NCBI RefSeq assembly: GCF_014164585.1 | Contig: NZ_JACJFM010000031.1 | Span: 1-57,029 of the forward strand | Length of the DNA: 57,029 nt | Source: Oceanospirillum sediminis | Lineage (GTDB): Bacteria; Pseudomonadota; Gammaproteobacteria; Pseudomonadales; Halomonadaceae | Direction of reading: 5' to 3' | Shown: piece after piece, positions 9,129-18,708 of the stretch | Numbering within the stretch: the first letter of the stretch is position 1 | How the letters are laid out: each line of letters begins with the position of its first letter | The notes under the pieces: generated by a model | Told to the model about the DNA's origin: nothing | Database searches by the model: none | What the model saw: the letters and a program-made list of their open reading frames with translations, nothing else | Position numbers and translations under genes: made by a program

Positions 9129-9383
9129 GTGATGGAAAAAACACTGAAAATTGATATTAGTGCGTTCAGAACTCAGAGTGACCAGAGTGCTCTGAATGAG
9201 CGAAGGGTAACCCCTTTGTCAGCCTGTAACCCTTATGACAGAAAGCCTGGGGAAAATAGTCATTTTGATTACTGGGCCAGAATAGAAGGCGCTGATAATG
9301 AATATGGTTTCAATTCACCAGAAGAGCTTGCCCGCATTATCGTTCATACTCCCGAAGTTATGAATATGATTAATGATAAATAA
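9129..9383 (+). CDS. Small hypothetical protein (84 aa)
   Basis: I do not recognise this protein. It is hydrophilic and soluble-looking, without a signal peptide or membrane segment. A proline/asparagine-rich middle (NPYDRKPGENSHFDYW) is followed by a helical C-terminus (SPEELARIIVHTPEVMNMI). The frame opens with adjacent GTG (9129) and ATG (9132) codons behind an AGGACAGG-like ribosome site; either could be used. A membrane-protein gene follows 29 bases later with its own AGGA site, so the two probably form one transcript ending at the hairpin terminator at 9873. Both lie between two EamA paralogues reading the other way. Confidence 0.7.
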   Translation: MMEKTLKIDISAFRTQSDQSALNERRVTPLSACNPYDRKPGENSHFDYWARIEGADNEYGFNSPEELARIIVHTPEVMNMINDK

Positions 9384-9412
9384 AATCATAAATCAATCAG
9401 GATGGCAGACTG

Positions 9413-9862
9413 ATGAAAGAGCGATTTATTTTTAAAGAAAGAAATCAGTACAGTAAAATAAAATCTCTTTTGATATTTGCTTTGATTCTATGTTGTTATT
9501 TGTGGCTTTGCCTGCATAGTGGTTTTAGCCAGCTTTCTGATATAGTAAATAATAATACCGCGATGGTATTTTCTCTGGTTACTCTTCTTTCTTTTTATAC
9601 TTCCGGCAGAGAGGCCAACGACTATGAATTTGTAGTCACCAGAATAAAGTTTGCTTATAAGTTATCGGTCCTTTCTTTGTTCTGTGTGATCTCTTTGTGT
9701 TTGCTGGATAACCAGGGCGCTGTTGTTTTATTTGGTTATGGACTGAAGTTTCTGATTGTTCTGCTGGCTATGATGACGGCATGCCTGATCGATATTTTCT
9801 GGTTTACGCTGGCCAGTAAGCTGGCAGGTGCCAGACGATCAGATATCAGTACTCATCATTAA
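9413..9862 (+). CDS. Small hypothetical membrane protein (149 aa)
   Basis: Unrecognised integral membrane protein with about four hydrophobic segments (about residues 17-35, 43-60, 82-101 and 105-132) and short charged ends; the C-terminus (AGARRSDISTHH) is polar. The start ATG 9413 follows CAGGA at normal spacing. It sits 29 bases after the 84-residue gene, with a strong terminator just after its stop, so a two-gene operon is likely. The hydrophobic pattern does not match a transporter family that I can name, and no function is proposed. Confidence 0.75.
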   Translation: MKERFIFKERNQYSKIKSLLIFALILCCYLWLCLHSGFSQLSDIVNNNTAMVFSLVTLLSFYTSGREANDYEFVVTRIKFAYKLSVLSLFCVISLCLLDNQGAVVLFGYGLKFLIVLLAMMTACLIDIFWFTLASKLAGARRSDISTHH

Positions 9863-9872
9863 ATCTGAATTA

Positions 9873-9910
9873 AGGCCTGACAGTACAATTGCTGTCAGGC
9901 CTGTTTTTTT
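9873..9910 (+). terminator. Rho-independent terminator
   Basis: Stem AGGCCTGACAG (9873-9883) with CTGTCAGGCCT (9892-9902), 8-nt loop, then GTTTTTTT. It ends the small-protein operon and also separates it from the convergent EamA paralogue 2. Confidence 0.9.
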
Positions 9911-9925
9911 GCTTCCAGTCTGCTC

Positions 9926-10834
9926 TTAACAGGGGCTGGCGACTCTATCTTTTTGTAGCCACTGTGGCAGTCGGGCAAAAATCATCACATTGCCCAGCAT
10001 AACCAGAGCAAAGCCAGCTGCTGCCAGAGATGTCCACTGATATCCCTCATAGAAGGTTGATACTGTCAGGGCCACCGCTGGAAACATGACTGTACTATAC
10101 GCCGCTTTATCTGCCCCGATACGTCCAACCAGCATCAGATACGTGGTAAATGCAATGACAGTGCCCGGAATAGCCAGGTAAAGCAGAGACCAGAGATATT
10201 GAGGTTCTGAACTGAAGCTGAATTCAACACCCTGAATTATGGCGGTAATGCCCAGAATCATCACACCGTAGAAAATACTCCAGGCGTTAGTTGACGGTGG
10301 TCGCAGGCCTTTTTTCTGGTGGCGAACAGACACCATGTTGCCACTTGAAAATAACCATACCCCTAATGCACCTAATGATGCACCAAACAGTACGTCCTGG
10401 TTAAAGCCCCCTGCTGTTATTTCAGGCCAGAACAATAACGTAATGCCGGTCAGGCCTGTAACAGAGCCAATCAGAGTACGCTGAGTCGGGCGAGTACCAA
10501 ACCAGATGCGGTTATTAATAACATTCATGACCGTTGCCATAGAGAAAATGACTGAGGCCAGTCCACTACTGATATAACCTGTTGCAGTGTAGAAACAGTA
10601 AAAGTTAAAGCTGAACAGACAAGCTCCCTGAAGTACGCAGAACAGATGATCCTGGATATCCAGTTTTTGCAAACGCCGACTGATCAGCAGAATTAAAAAC
10701 ATGGCACATCCGGCCAGAATAAAGCGATAGATAATAGAGGCCTGTACTGCCACATCACCAAGTTGTAATTTAATTGCGATCCAGGTAGTACCCCAGATCA
10801 GCACTGTAGCCAGATATAAACCTGCATTGAACAT
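9926..10834 (-). CDS. EamA/DMT-family transporter (paralogue 2)
   Basis: Inner-membrane transporter of 302 residues with ten predicted helices in two EamA repeats. It is strongly similar to the product of 7680-8564 (shared WIAIKLQLGD, SIIYRF, QKKGLRPPSTNAWSI, GADKAAYSTVMFPA), which indicates a gene duplication, with two unrelated small genes now between the copies. It is divergent from an AraC regulator at 11103, the usual layout for a regulator controlling its neighbour; the 268-bp gap between them holds direct repeats suited to AraC binding. The substrate is not predictable. Confidence 0.9.
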   Translation of the reverse strand: MFNAGLYLATVLIWGTTWIAIKLQLGDVAVQASIIYRFILAGCAMFLILLISRRLQKLDIQDHLFCVLQGACLFSFNFYCFYTATGYISSGLASVIFSMATVMNVINNRIWFGTRPTQRTLIGSVTGLTGITLLFWPEITAGGFNQDVLFGASLGALGVWLFSSGNMVSVRHQKKGLRPPSTNAWSIFYGVMILGITAIIQGVEFSFSSEPQYLWSLLYLAIPGTVIAFTTYLMLVGRIGADKAAYSTVMFPAVALTVSTFYEGYQWTSLAAAGFALVMLGNVMIFARLPQWLQKDRVASPC

Positions 10835-10858
10835 GATGTCTTCTCCGAGTATCAGCTA

Positions 10859-10889
10859 ACAGGAGATAGATAGCGAACCAATCTCCTGT
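10859..10889. repeat. Inverted repeat in the EamA paralogue 2 leader
   Basis: ACAGGAGAT (10859-10867) and ATCTCCTGT (10881-10889) are exact reverse complements with a 13-nt loop, 25 bases before the EamA start. It could be an operator or a hairpin in the leader RNA. The arms resemble a ribosome site and its complement. Confidence 0.45.
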
Positions 10890-10935
10890 GAACAAAGAAC
10901 TATCATGCCGGTTATAGCTACGGATAACTTGCATC

Positions 10936-10969
10936 ATTCTGCGCTTTTTACATATTCTTGCGCTTTTTT
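10936..10969. promoter_or_regulatory. Direct repeats, candidate AraC-regulator operator
   Basis: Two near-identical boxes, ATTCTGCGCTTTTT (10936-10949) and ATTCTTGCGCTTTTTT (10954-10969), lie 18-19 bp apart on the same strand in the gap between divergent EamA and AraC genes. AraC-family dimers or tandem helix-turn-helix motifs usually bind direct repeats spaced about two helical turns. The assignment is an inference from layout. Confidence 0.45.
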
Positions 10970-11102
10970 GTCCGTATCTGCCGTTTTATGTCCTGTTATG
11001 ACCTTGAGGCAGGCTAACAGCAGCAGTAGCATACAGGTCTGCAGGCATAAGATGATAAATCGGGTTATGCCGGTGATAATTGACTAAAGTAAGGTACCTT
11101 GA

Positions 11103-12008
11103 ATGTCTGATCATACCCTGAAAGCCGGGCCAGCCTGTGTATCTGAACCCGTGTATCATTGCCTGTCTCAGACTAATGCTCGACTGGAAGTGCAAACGGA
11201 ACTGACCAATGGCACCAGTGCGGCAATATGGGACAGGGATGATATTGATCTGACCCATTATCAACATCCGGGGCACCACACGCTAAGCTGTTATCTGGAT
11301 GGAGGTCATGACATTCGAAGGGTTGATCAGCGCCGTTCCCTGAGTGGCAGAGGCCCCGGACGTATCTGTCTGATGCCATGTGACCATGAATCCAGCTGGG
11401 ATGTGTATGGCAGAATTCGTTTTATGCATCTGTACTTTTCAGAGCAGCATCTGAAATCACTGGCTGGTCGTATTCAGGATAAAGGCAGTGATAATCTTCA
11501 GCTGCAGGATCTGACCTTTATTGATGACAGCTGGATTCGTAGCTTATGTCAGCAGGTGATTATGCCTATGAACTGGCAGGATAATGCTGACCGGCTGGCG
11601 CTGAGCAGTGCCAGTGATATGCTGATGGTGCATCTGTTAAAGCATTATTGCAGTGATTATCGTATCCGGCAGGATGTGAAGGGTGGCTTGTCGCCCTGGG
11701 TTCAGCGTCGTGTACTGGAGTTTATTGAGATCAGTCTTGATCAGCCATTGAGCCTGCAGCAGCTGGCGTCCATTGCAGAGTTAAGTGAATATCACTTTGC
11801 CCGCATGTTCAAAGTGTCTTTTGGTATGTCGCCACACCAGTATGTAACAGAGCGTCGACTGAATCTGGCAGCACGGCTGCTGACTGAAAAAACGTTTTCT
11901 CTGGCAGAGATTGCACTACAGTCCGGTTTTTCCAGTCAGAGCCACTTCAGTAAACGCTTTAAGGATTTTTACCGGGTTTCTCCGGCGGCTTATCGTAAAG
12001 CTCATTAA
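11103..12008 (+). CDS. AraC/XylS-family transcriptional regulator
   Basis: Cytoplasmic DNA-binding protein of 301 residues. The C-terminal hundred residues carry the two AraC helix-turn-helix motifs (LSLQQLASIAELSEYHFARM and LAEIALQSGFSSQSHFSKRF), ending in the usual RVSPAAYRK. The N-terminal 190 residues are a cupin-like effector domain without a close relative I can name (CDHESSWDVYGRIRFMHLYF). The gene is divergent from the EamA transporter at 9926, its most likely target. It converges with the DUF547 gene. Confidence 0.9.
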   Translation: MSDHTLKAGPACVSEPVYHCLSQTNARLEVQTELTNGTSAAIWDRDDIDLTHYQHPGHHTLSCYLDGGHDIRRVDQRRSLSGRGPGRICLMPCDHESSWDVYGRIRFMHLYFSEQHLKSLAGRIQDKGSDNLQLQDLTFIDDSWIRSLCQQVIMPMNWQDNADRLALSSASDMLMVHLLKHYCSDYRIRQDVKGGLSPWVQRRVLEFIEISLDQPLSLQQLASIAELSEYHFARMFKVSFGMSPHQYVTERRLNLAARLLTEKTFSLAEIALQSGFSSQSHFSKRFKDFYRVSPAAYRKAH

Positions 12009-12076
12009 ACGCGCTGGAATGCTTTCCTTAACGATATTGCCTGTAGCCAGGGCTGTGTATCTGCTTCAGGATTATC

Positions 12077-12922
12077 TTAATGGCGTTTATTCAGTTTCCA
12101 GTCATAGGATAAAAAATCGATATCTGTTTTATTCTGTTGCAGACGAAGGCTTTGTTCCTGTGTCAGGCCCAGCGCATCACTGTAAAGAGCAAGGAAGGTT
12201 GCCAGAGAGTCAGTATTACGCCAGCCCTGTTCAAAATCTTCCCGGTACCATTTAAAAATACTGGAGACCTCCAGTTCATCATCATTTAAGCGGTTGCGGG
12301 TACGATCCATAAGAAACCCTTGTGTCGCCTGTTCCAGCTGTTGTTCCAGCTGATCGCCGGTGTACGCTGTTCTGGCCAGTGCCGGACAGCCGATACTGGC
12401 GCAGTTAACGGCAAAATGAATTCTGGGTTCGTTATATCGACCAGAGCCCCGAATCAGCCCGTGTTCAATATCATCCAGAGAGCGCACCTCTCCCAGTAGC
12501 GGGATAAACTCCTTTTTCCAGGGCGAACTGAACAGTGAGCCCAGATCTTTAATTGAATCCAGCTCCGGGTAACGGGTCAGTATCAGCTCAACAGTCCAGG
12601 CATTATAAGCATTAATCAGAAACGCAAGCTGTTCTGTTTTCTCCCATTGATCAAATTGCTTCTGAGATACTTCCGCCAGCTGATTCAGATAAGCCTTCAG
12701 ATTATCCCTATGCTGATTAAAACCTGCATAGTCGACTTCTGTAGCCTGACCTCCTCTGAGTTCATAGACATGATGCTGTAATAATGATTGCCAGGGGGTG
12801 TGGTCAAAGCGTTCAGAAGCCAGAACAGAATGGCTGAATATTAATGAAGCCAGAGCAAATGGCATCAGTAACTGAACAGGCCATTTTCTGAAGGTAAACA
12901 AGTGTCGGTTTACTTTGTACAT
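12077..12922 (-). CDS. DUF547 domain protein, exported
   Basis: Protein of 281 residues with an N-terminal signal-like helix (about 15-35, ending SVLASER) and a DUF547 domain over most of the rest. Typical segments are LAFLINAYNAWTVELILT, SLDDIEHGLIRG and RIHFAVNCASIGCPAL, with the paired cysteines (NCASIGC) characteristic of this family. The family has no settled biochemical role; many members are periplasmic or lipoprotein-like. The gene stands alone between two AraC regulator genes, so neither an operon nor a partner is indicated. Confidence 0.88.
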   Translation of the reverse strand: MYKVNRHLFTFRKWPVQLLMPFALASLIFSHSVLASERFDHTPWQSLLQHHVYELRGGQATEVDYAGFNQHRDNLKAYLNQLAEVSQKQFDQWEKTEQLAFLINAYNAWTVELILTRYPELDSIKDLGSLFSSPWKKEFIPLLGEVRSLDDIEHGLIRGSGRYNEPRIHFAVNCASIGCPALARTAYTGDQLEQQLEQATQGFLMDRTRNRLNDDELEVSSIFKWYREDFEQGWRNTDSLATFLALYSDALGLTQEQSLRLQQNKTDIDFLSYDWKLNKRH

Positions 12923-13095
12923 CGGGGATGCCCCTGCGATCGGTAACCTTGTCAGAATGATAGGAACTTGCAGAATGCTTGCTTCTGTTTATCCTGATGA
13001 ACATATCACTGATAGCTGTATACGCCTGAGCGGTGTATCCGGATGCATTTGAATATCTGCGTACTTATCGACTCGGATGCTTGTCTTCTCCCTCG

Positions 13096-13929
13096 CTAGC
13101 GAAAAGCCCGTGGGGCTTCGCCAAAATATTCCCTGAAACGACGACTGAATGCAGATGCGTCCTGATAACCCGTCTGGTGAGCGATCAGACTGACAGGATA
13201 GTCACTGTGTACTAATAACGCTCTGGCTTTTTCCATCCGCAGTTTTGTCAGATACTGCCCTGTAGACAGGCCTGTCACCTGCCGGAACAGGTGCTTGTAC
13301 TGACTCAGGCTCAGACAGGCAATCGCTGCCAGCTCTGACAGAGGTGGGGTCAGACTAAGATCCCTGGCCAGAAATTCAGTCACCTTCTGAATGCGGGCAT
13401 CATACAGGTTAATGCTTTGTTGTTTCTCCAGAAGCTGCATAAACAGTGTGAACATCTCACTTTCCAGATCAGGTGCATGCTCTGTGTTTAGCTGAATTTC
13501 TGCAAACTGGCAGAAGCTGAGCAGGCTATCGGAAACGGATATAAAGGGTTCACTCAGTTGCAGCAAGGATGAAGGCAATTCCGGTAAATCGGCAACCAGA
13601 AAGCGGGCTTTTTCATCTGCACAGAAGCGATGAGGCTGATATGAGCGAATCAGCACGCCTTGCCCTGGACCTATGCGAGCTTTGATCTCGTGGCTGTAAG
13701 CCTGATTTTCTTTCCTGGTTTGAATCTGTGCTTCTGTTTCTTTGTCTGTGCTCTTCCTCGCTGCAGAGGCAGATTTATGCAGAGGAATTTTTGGGGGAGA
13801 TAATCCGATTTCAATGACACCATGCAATGGCATTACAACCTGACAATAATGATGATCATGCATTCGGGTTTTCAGGCTGTATGAACGCACAGACAGGCGG
13901 GAAATGGTTTGATTCAAATCTGACTCCAT
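13096..13929 (-). CDS. AraC-family transcriptional regulator
   Basis: Protein of about 277 residues. An N-terminal cupin-like sensor (HDHHYCQVVMPLHGVIEIGL, with a long charged insertion about residues 55-90) precedes a C-terminal double helix-turn-helix domain (LSELAAIACLSLSQYKHLF and VSLIAHQTGYQDASAFSRRF, then FGEAPRAFR). A TTG three codons upstream (13938) also keeps the frame; ATG 13929 is preferred as a stronger codon, though no clear ribosome site supports either. No divergent partner gene is close, so the target cannot be guessed from layout. Confidence 0.87.
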   Translation of the reverse strand: MESDLNQTISRLSVRSYSLKTRMHDHHYCQVVMPLHGVIEIGLSPPKIPLHKSASAARKSTDKETEAQIQTRKENQAYSHEIKARIGPGQGVLIRSYQPHRFCADEKARFLVADLPELPSSLLQLSEPFISVSDSLLSFCQFAEIQLNTEHAPDLESEMFTLFMQLLEKQQSINLYDARIQKVTEFLARDLSLTPPLSELAAIACLSLSQYKHLFRQVTGLSTGQYLTKLRMEKARALLVHSDYPVSLIAHQTGYQDASAFSRRFREYFGEAPRAFR

Positions 13930-14092
13930 CGGATTCAATCGTCAGTACCTGATATCCCTGATCTGGAAAAGCTGGCCGGTTTTCCAGTGGGTTTATATCC
14001 TGCAATGGCGAAAGACTTTATTTGAACGCTGGTAAGCGTTGAGGATATTTGAATGAGTGCCTCTCTTCATGAGAGACACGCTTATAAAGCCT

Positions 14093-14656
14093 CTATTTAC
14101 CCCATTTCTGCGCAGGCGGATGGTATTGATTAATAGCAGATAAAAGGGATTCAGGTGTATCAACCGTAATCAGCATATCCATATATTCCTGTTTCAGAAA
14201 TCCCGCTGATACCATGCTTCTGATCATCTCCATTAATGGGTTGTAAAAACCTTTTGTATTATAAAAAGCGCAGGGTTTCTGATGATGGCCCAGCTGTGCC
14301 CAGGTCCATACTTCAAATATTTCTTCCAGTGTTCCGGCGCCGCCAGGCAAAGCTACAAAAGCATCCGCCATGTCAGCCATTCTTGCTTTGCGCTCATGCA
14401 TATCTGAAACCACGGTTAATTCAGTCAATCCGGTATGAGCAATCTCTTTGTTCACCAGGTATTCCGGCATAACACCATAAACCCGTCCGTTTTTTTCCAG
14501 AACGGAATCTGCAATACAGCCCATTAGCCCTACTTTGCCACCGCCGTATACAACGTCAATACCGGCTTCAGCCAGCCAGTGGCCGAGCTGACGGGTTGCA
14601 TCCATAAAGTCAGGCGTAAGGCCTGATGCTGAACCACAGTAAACAGCAATTTTCAT
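14093..14656 (-). CDS. LOG-family protein (cytokinin-riboside-monophosphate phosphoribohydrolase type)
   Basis: Cytoplasmic protein of about 187 residues with a Rossmann-like LOG fold. Hallmarks: MKIAVYCGSASG at the N-terminus, VYGGGKVGLMG, DMHERKARM, and the catalytic PGGAGTLEE loop. Characterised relatives hydrolyse N6-substituted AMP or other nucleoside 5'-monophosphates to base and ribose 5-phosphate; most bacterial members have general nucleotide-salvage roles. A longer frame from 14695 adds 13 residues before the conserved MKIAVYCGS; ATG 14656 is chosen because it starts at the family's usual point and has GGAG upstream, though at 11 bases. Monocistronic by layout. Confidence 0.88.
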   Translation of the reverse strand: MKIAVYCGSASGLTPDFMDATRQLGHWLAEAGIDVVYGGGKVGLMGCIADSVLEKNGRVYGVMPEYLVNKEIAHTGLTELTVVSDMHERKARMADMADAFVALPGGAGTLEEIFEVWTWAQLGHHQKPCAFYNTKGFYNPLMEMIRSMVSAGFLKQEYMDMLITVDTPESLLSAINQYHPPAQKWGK

Positions 14657-14747
14657 AGAGGGATTATCTCCATATTCTGAAAGAAAAAGAGACATTAATG
14701 GATTTTCGCAGAAGTGTCAGTGGATTTATTTATTCACAGTGCTGGTT

Positions 14748-14783
14748 TAAAAAGACCTCCGATAAGTCATTTCTCAGAGGTCT
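14748..14783 (-). terminator. Terminator of the LysE-family gene
   Basis: On the minus strand AGACCTCTGA pairs with TCGGAGGTCT (10 bp with one wobble) across a loop, followed by TTTTTAAA. It lies 30 bases after the stop of the LysE gene at 14813. Confidence 0.75.
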
Positions 14784-14812
14784 CACTATCTGTTAATCAG
14801 CTAAACAGAGTA

Positions 14813-15469
14813 TCAGTTAGACGAGGCAACGACTTTGATACCCATGGCCACCATAGCGCCTCCCAGAACTCTGTCAATCCAGTGGCTGATGCGCTGGAAT
14901 TTCTGATTAATTGTCGGGTTGGACAGTATCATGACCACGGTTGAAAACCAGCCCATCTGAATCATCATCATCCAGATGCCATACACGGCCAGTTGGTACA
15001 GTGGCATATCCGGAGACAATACCAGGGTAAACAGAGAAACAAAGTAGATGGGGGCTTTAGGATTCAGGGCATTACATAAAAAGCCCATTGCTACGGTTTT
15101 CAGAGCTGATTTTCTGACATTATTCTGAGCGCCGTTTTCAGAAGCATTCACCTGATGATCAAGTCTATTATCATTCATGGCTCTTGCTTTCAGTCCCTTG
15201 ATACCCAGCCAGATCAGATAGCTGCCACCCAGAATCTTGATGGCCCATAGGGCTGTTGTCGAGCTGGCAATTACGGCTGCCAGACCAAAGCTGGAATACA
15301 GGATGTGAATGGATAATCCCAGTGCTATCCCCAGACTGCACAGAAAACCTGTTTTTCTACCGTGGCTTAATGTCTGTTGAGAAACCAGTACAAAGTCCGG
15401 TCCGGGAGATGCCGCAGCCAGCAGATGAATAGAGCTGATAATAAGTAAACCCTGAATAAGATCCATCAT
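14813..15469 (-). CDS. LysE/RhtB-family amino-acid exporter
   Basis: Inner-membrane exporter of 218 residues with six hydrophobic helices, the normal size of the family. The N-terminal signature AAASPGPDFVLVSQQTLSHG and the GAYL-like segment ILGGSYLIWLGIKGLKA are clear, as is NPKAPIYFVSLF in the middle. The family exports amino acids or derivatives such as homoserine, threonine or lysine; the substrate is not determined by sequence. It is divergent from a LysR regulator at 15616, the common arrangement for exporters controlled by their neighbour. Confidence 0.92.
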   Translation of the reverse strand: MMDLIQGLLIISSIHLLAAASPGPDFVLVSQQTLSHGRKTGFLCSLGIALGLSIHILYSSFGLAAVIASSTTALWAIKILGGSYLIWLGIKGLKARAMNDNRLDHQVNASENGAQNNVRKSALKTVAMGFLCNALNPKAPIYFVSLFTLVLSPDMPLYQLAVYGIWMMMIQMGWFSTVVMILSNPTINQKFQRISHWIDRVLGGAMVAMGIKVVASSN

Positions 15470-15615
15470 GATCCTCCCGAATACGGTAAAAAGCTGTTTC
15501 GTTATTAAAGTATGGCGTCAGAATAACCTGATCATCGGGCTTTCTGAGCCTGGTTAAGCATATATAATAAACAATAAACTGATTAGACCGCTTTTAAGGA
15601 AAGGATTATTGCACT

Positions 15616-16584
15616 GTGCGCAAGAATCAGCATTTTTCTTTGTTATATGAAATGGCTGTCTTTGTTGAGGTGGTCCGTCAGGGCAGTTTCACACGGGCAG
15701 CTCAGGTTCTGGGGTGTTCTACCTCTTCTGTCAGCCGCAGTGTTACCCGGCTGGAAAATGCCCTGGGGACGGCTTTATTGCAGCGAACCACACGTAAGCT
15801 GAGACTGAGCCACGGAGGGGAAGATGTTTTCAGTCGTTGTGAACAGATGCTGGAGGCATCAGGGCTGGTGCTGGAGGTCAGTGAGAGCCTTAAGCAGGAA
15901 ATTGAAGGGGATATCAGTTTATGTGTGCCAAAAGCGGTTGGCAGCACGCTGATACATCCCTTGATTCCAGAGTTTTTGCAAAGCTATCCGAAAGTGAATA
16001 TTCATATGACCCTGGATGACCGGCCTCTGGATCTGATTGATAACCAGCTGGATCTGGCGATACGTATTACTGACCAGCCTCCTCCCGGATTGATGGGGCG
16101 GGAGTTATTTCAGCTGGATCATCTGCTCTGTGCATCACCGGACTATCTGACCTGTCATGGAACGCCTGAGCATCCTTCTGAACTATCAGAACACAGCTGT
16201 ATCTATCTGGGTAATAACCCTCTGGATGCCCGCTGGCGTCTGAGAAACAATAAAGAACTGGTGACGGTTAATCTGAAGGGACGTTATGCTGCCAACCATA
16301 CCCGTGTCCGGCTGGATGCCGTTAAAAAAGGTATAGGCATAGGAACCCTGCCTTTTTTCACTGCGCAGCCTGATCTGGAGGCGGGTAATATTGTGCAGGT
16401 TTTTCCAGATTGGGAGTTTATTACAAACTATCAGGGTGCGGTCTGGATTCTGCATCTGGCGACACGCCATTTACCACAGAGACACAGGGTATTTATGAAA
16501 TATCTGGCAGAGAATCTGAAAGGGATTGCTGAACGCAATACTATGTCTGAAGACAGCTGGATGCCTGAAGGATACGATCTTTAG
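15616..16584 (+). CDS. LysR-family transcriptional regulator
   Basis: Cytoplasmic regulator of 322 residues. The winged helix-turn-helix is at residues 12-70 (VVRQGSFTRAAQVLGCSTSS), followed by a periplasmic-binding-protein-like effector domain (VGSTLIHPLIPEFLQSYPKV, DLAIRITDQPPPGLMGRELF). The start is a GTG with AAAGGA 10 bases upstream; an internal ATG at 15652 (MAVFVEVV) is also possible. It is divergent from the LysE exporter gene across a 146-bp gap, and likely regulates it. Confidence 0.9.
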   Translation: MRKNQHFSLLYEMAVFVEVVRQGSFTRAAQVLGCSTSSVSRSVTRLENALGTALLQRTTRKLRLSHGGEDVFSRCEQMLEASGLVLEVSESLKQEIEGDISLCVPKAVGSTLIHPLIPEFLQSYPKVNIHMTLDDRPLDLIDNQLDLAIRITDQPPPGLMGRELFQLDHLLCASPDYLTCHGTPEHPSELSEHSCIYLGNNPLDARWRLRNNKELVTVNLKGRYAANHTRVRLDAVKKGIGIGTLPFFTAQPDLEAGNIVQVFPDWEFITNYQGAVWILHLATRHLPQRHRVFMKYLAENLKGIAERNTMSEDSWMPEGYDL

Positions 16585-16652
16585 TCTGCATTGGCTTTAA
16601 AACGACGGCAACCAGAGTGCGAGAGTTTCCCCGGATTGCCGCCAGAAAAATA

Positions 16653-18545
16653 TCAGACCCGGAATTTATGCAGCTCTTTATCCTGCTGAGCTGCCAGCTC
16701 AGCCATGATCTGGCACTGGGATTTCTGGGTAAGTGCTTGCTCTGAAACGTGCTGACTGATATCACGTATGCGCAGGGTGTTCTGATTAATTTCGTCCGTT
16801 GTGCGACTTTGCTGTTCTGCTGCCGTGGCGATGTGAGTGGTTATTTCATGAATCTGGCGGATATGGTTACGGGCATCATCCAGCACACCATTAGCCTTAT
16901 CCGCAACCGTTCGGGCATCTTCTGCCTTATCCCGACTGGCCATAATAATATGTTCCGCTTTTTTCACGCCGTTCTGTAGCTGCATAATCATGTCATGAAT
17001 CTCTTCAGTTGATTGCTGAGTCCGAGCTGCCAGAGCTCTGACTTCATCGGCAACAACCGCAAACCCACGTCCGCTTTCTCCTGCCCTGGCGGCTTCAATC
17101 GCGGCATTCAGTGCCAGCAGATTAGTCTGCTCTGCGATACCGGTAATAACGGTCAGGATGGATTCAATATTATCGCTGTAACGGGATAGTTCCTTAATGG
17201 TATGGACGACTTGCTCCATATCTCCGGTCAGATCGGTAATGGTTTTCTGGGTGTGCTCAACGACATTCAGCCCCTGGTCCGCAGACTGATCGGCAGAATG
17301 TGCTGCCAGAGCGGCTTGCTCTGCATGTTCGGCAACCGATTGAGAGGTCAGGTGCATCTCATGCATGGCGGTTGCCAGCTGATCCAGCTCATTTAACTGG
17401 GAAGACAGGCTGTCTGCTGCCACAGCGGCAGAATGGGAGGTTTGCTGGCTGTTACGGTGAACATCACCGGTGATCTGTTTAATGCGGGTGATCAGGCTTT
17501 GCAGGTGATCGACAAAATAATTAAAGTCCTGAGAGAGCAGGGCAAATTCATCATTGGATGTGATACTCAGACGCTGAGTCAGATCGCCTTCGCCGCGATT
17601 GATTTCTACCAGAGAGGTATGCAGGTTATGCATGGGTTTTAGCAGTGCAGTCACAGCATAATATAGGAGAACACAGCAAATCAGAGCACTGATTACTGTC
17701 GCTATCATGGCATTGATGCCCAGCTGACTGGCATCGGCCATAACCTTATTCTGTTCCAGCACTACACCGACATACCAGTTCTGACCATACAGTTTATCCA
17801 GTGGATGAAATGCGGTATACACATTACTTCCGGCGGATACGGCTTCGGTTAAATTATGTGTCAGTGCGGGTTGATTACCACTGAAACGGGCTCCCAGTAG
17901 TTCTGCAACCGATTTACCGTACATTTCTTTATCCGGGTGACTGATAATTTTACCGTCAGCCCCCAGCAGAAACGCATAGCCCGTGCCATTGAAGCTCAGG
18001 GTGTTCAGTGCTTCTGATACTTCATTCAGACTCAGGTCGCCGCCAAATGCGCCTTTAAATACCCCTTTATCGTAGAAATTGGCCACTGCTGAAATCAGCA
18101 GTTTGCCTGATGTGGCTCCGATATAGGGCTGGGTCAGTACCGCCTGACTGTGGCGGCGAGCCAGAGGGTACCAGGGACGTTTTCTGGCGTCATATCCTTC
18201 TGATTTTGAGTTCGGATTATTGGAAATCTTTTTTCCATCGCTATCCAGACCACCGAAAATCAGCAGAAACTCCTCTTTCAGCAGAGGATTATCAAATGTT
18301 GACTGAATGGTTGCTCGACTGAAATCCTGATCAATACGGGCTGACATCATATCAATCAGGCGCAGTTTGCCATTCAACCAGTGCGTAATCTGATGGCTTA
18401 ATACCGTCATCGCTTCCTGGGTATTGCGCTCAGTTTTATCAAACAGTGTTTGTCGGGCGCTCTGATACTGGAACCAGGAATAGGTTGCCAGGGTGATAAT
18501 AATGATGGCAGATGCGAGCAGAGCAATCTTATGTGACAGTTTCAT
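16653..18545 (-). CDS. Methyl-accepting chemotaxis protein with double-Cache sensor
   Basis: Inner-membrane chemoreceptor of about 630 residues. A first membrane helix (about 5-22), a periplasmic dCache sensor, a second helix (near 280-300), a HAMP domain and a cytoplasmic signalling coiled coil are in the usual order. The hairpin tip is conserved ([20 protein letters not shown]). The sensor contains [11 protein letters not shown], a downstream Tyr in QPYIGATSG and an Asp in GGDLSL, which resembles the amino-acid-binding dCache pattern; this is suggestive only. TTG 18557 would add four residues; ATG 18545 is preferred. The next gene upstream is a dicarboxylate/amino-acid symporter, so sensing and uptake of related solutes is plausible. 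Confidence 0.9.
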   Translation of the reverse strand: MKLSHKIALLASAIIIITLATYSWFQYQSARQTLFDKTERNTQEAMTVLSHQITHWLNGKLRLIDMMSARIDQDFSRATIQSTFDNPLLKEEFLLIFGGLDSDGKKISNNPNSKSEGYDARKRPWYPLARRHSQAVLTQPYIGATSGKLLISAVANFYDKGVFKGAFGGDLSLNEVSEALNTLSFNGTGYAFLLGADGKIISHPDKEMYGKSVAELLGARFSGNQPALTHNLTEAVSAGSNVYTAFHPLDKLYGQNWYVGVVLEQNKVMADASQLGINAMIATVISALICCVLLYYAVTALLKPMHNLHTSLVEINRGEGDLTQRLSITSNDEFALLSQDFNYFVDHLQSLITRIKQITGDVHRNSQQTSHSAAVAADSLSSQLNELDQLATAMHEMHLTSQSVAEHAEQAALAAHSADQSADQGLNVVEHTQKTITDLTGDMEQVVHTIKELSRYSDNIESILTVITGIAEQTNLLALNAAIEAARAGESGRGFAVVADEVRALAARTQQSTEEIHDMIMQLQNGVKKAEHIIMASRDKAEDARTVADKANGVLDDARNHIRQIHEITTHIATAAEQQSRTTDEINQNTLRIRDISQHVSEQALTQKSQCQIMAELAAQQDKELHKFRV

Positions 18546-18708
18546 CGGGTTGATCAACCTGTTAAATAGGGCGGCTGGTTAATGGACTGCTGGAATATTC
18601 AGCAATAATTGTCTTTGCAGGCGGGTTGCATTGATTACATGAAACCAGGTTATCCGGACATCCATGATTTGTTTTTTTATCTTTCCCTGACAACAGGTGG
18701 CAGCCTGA

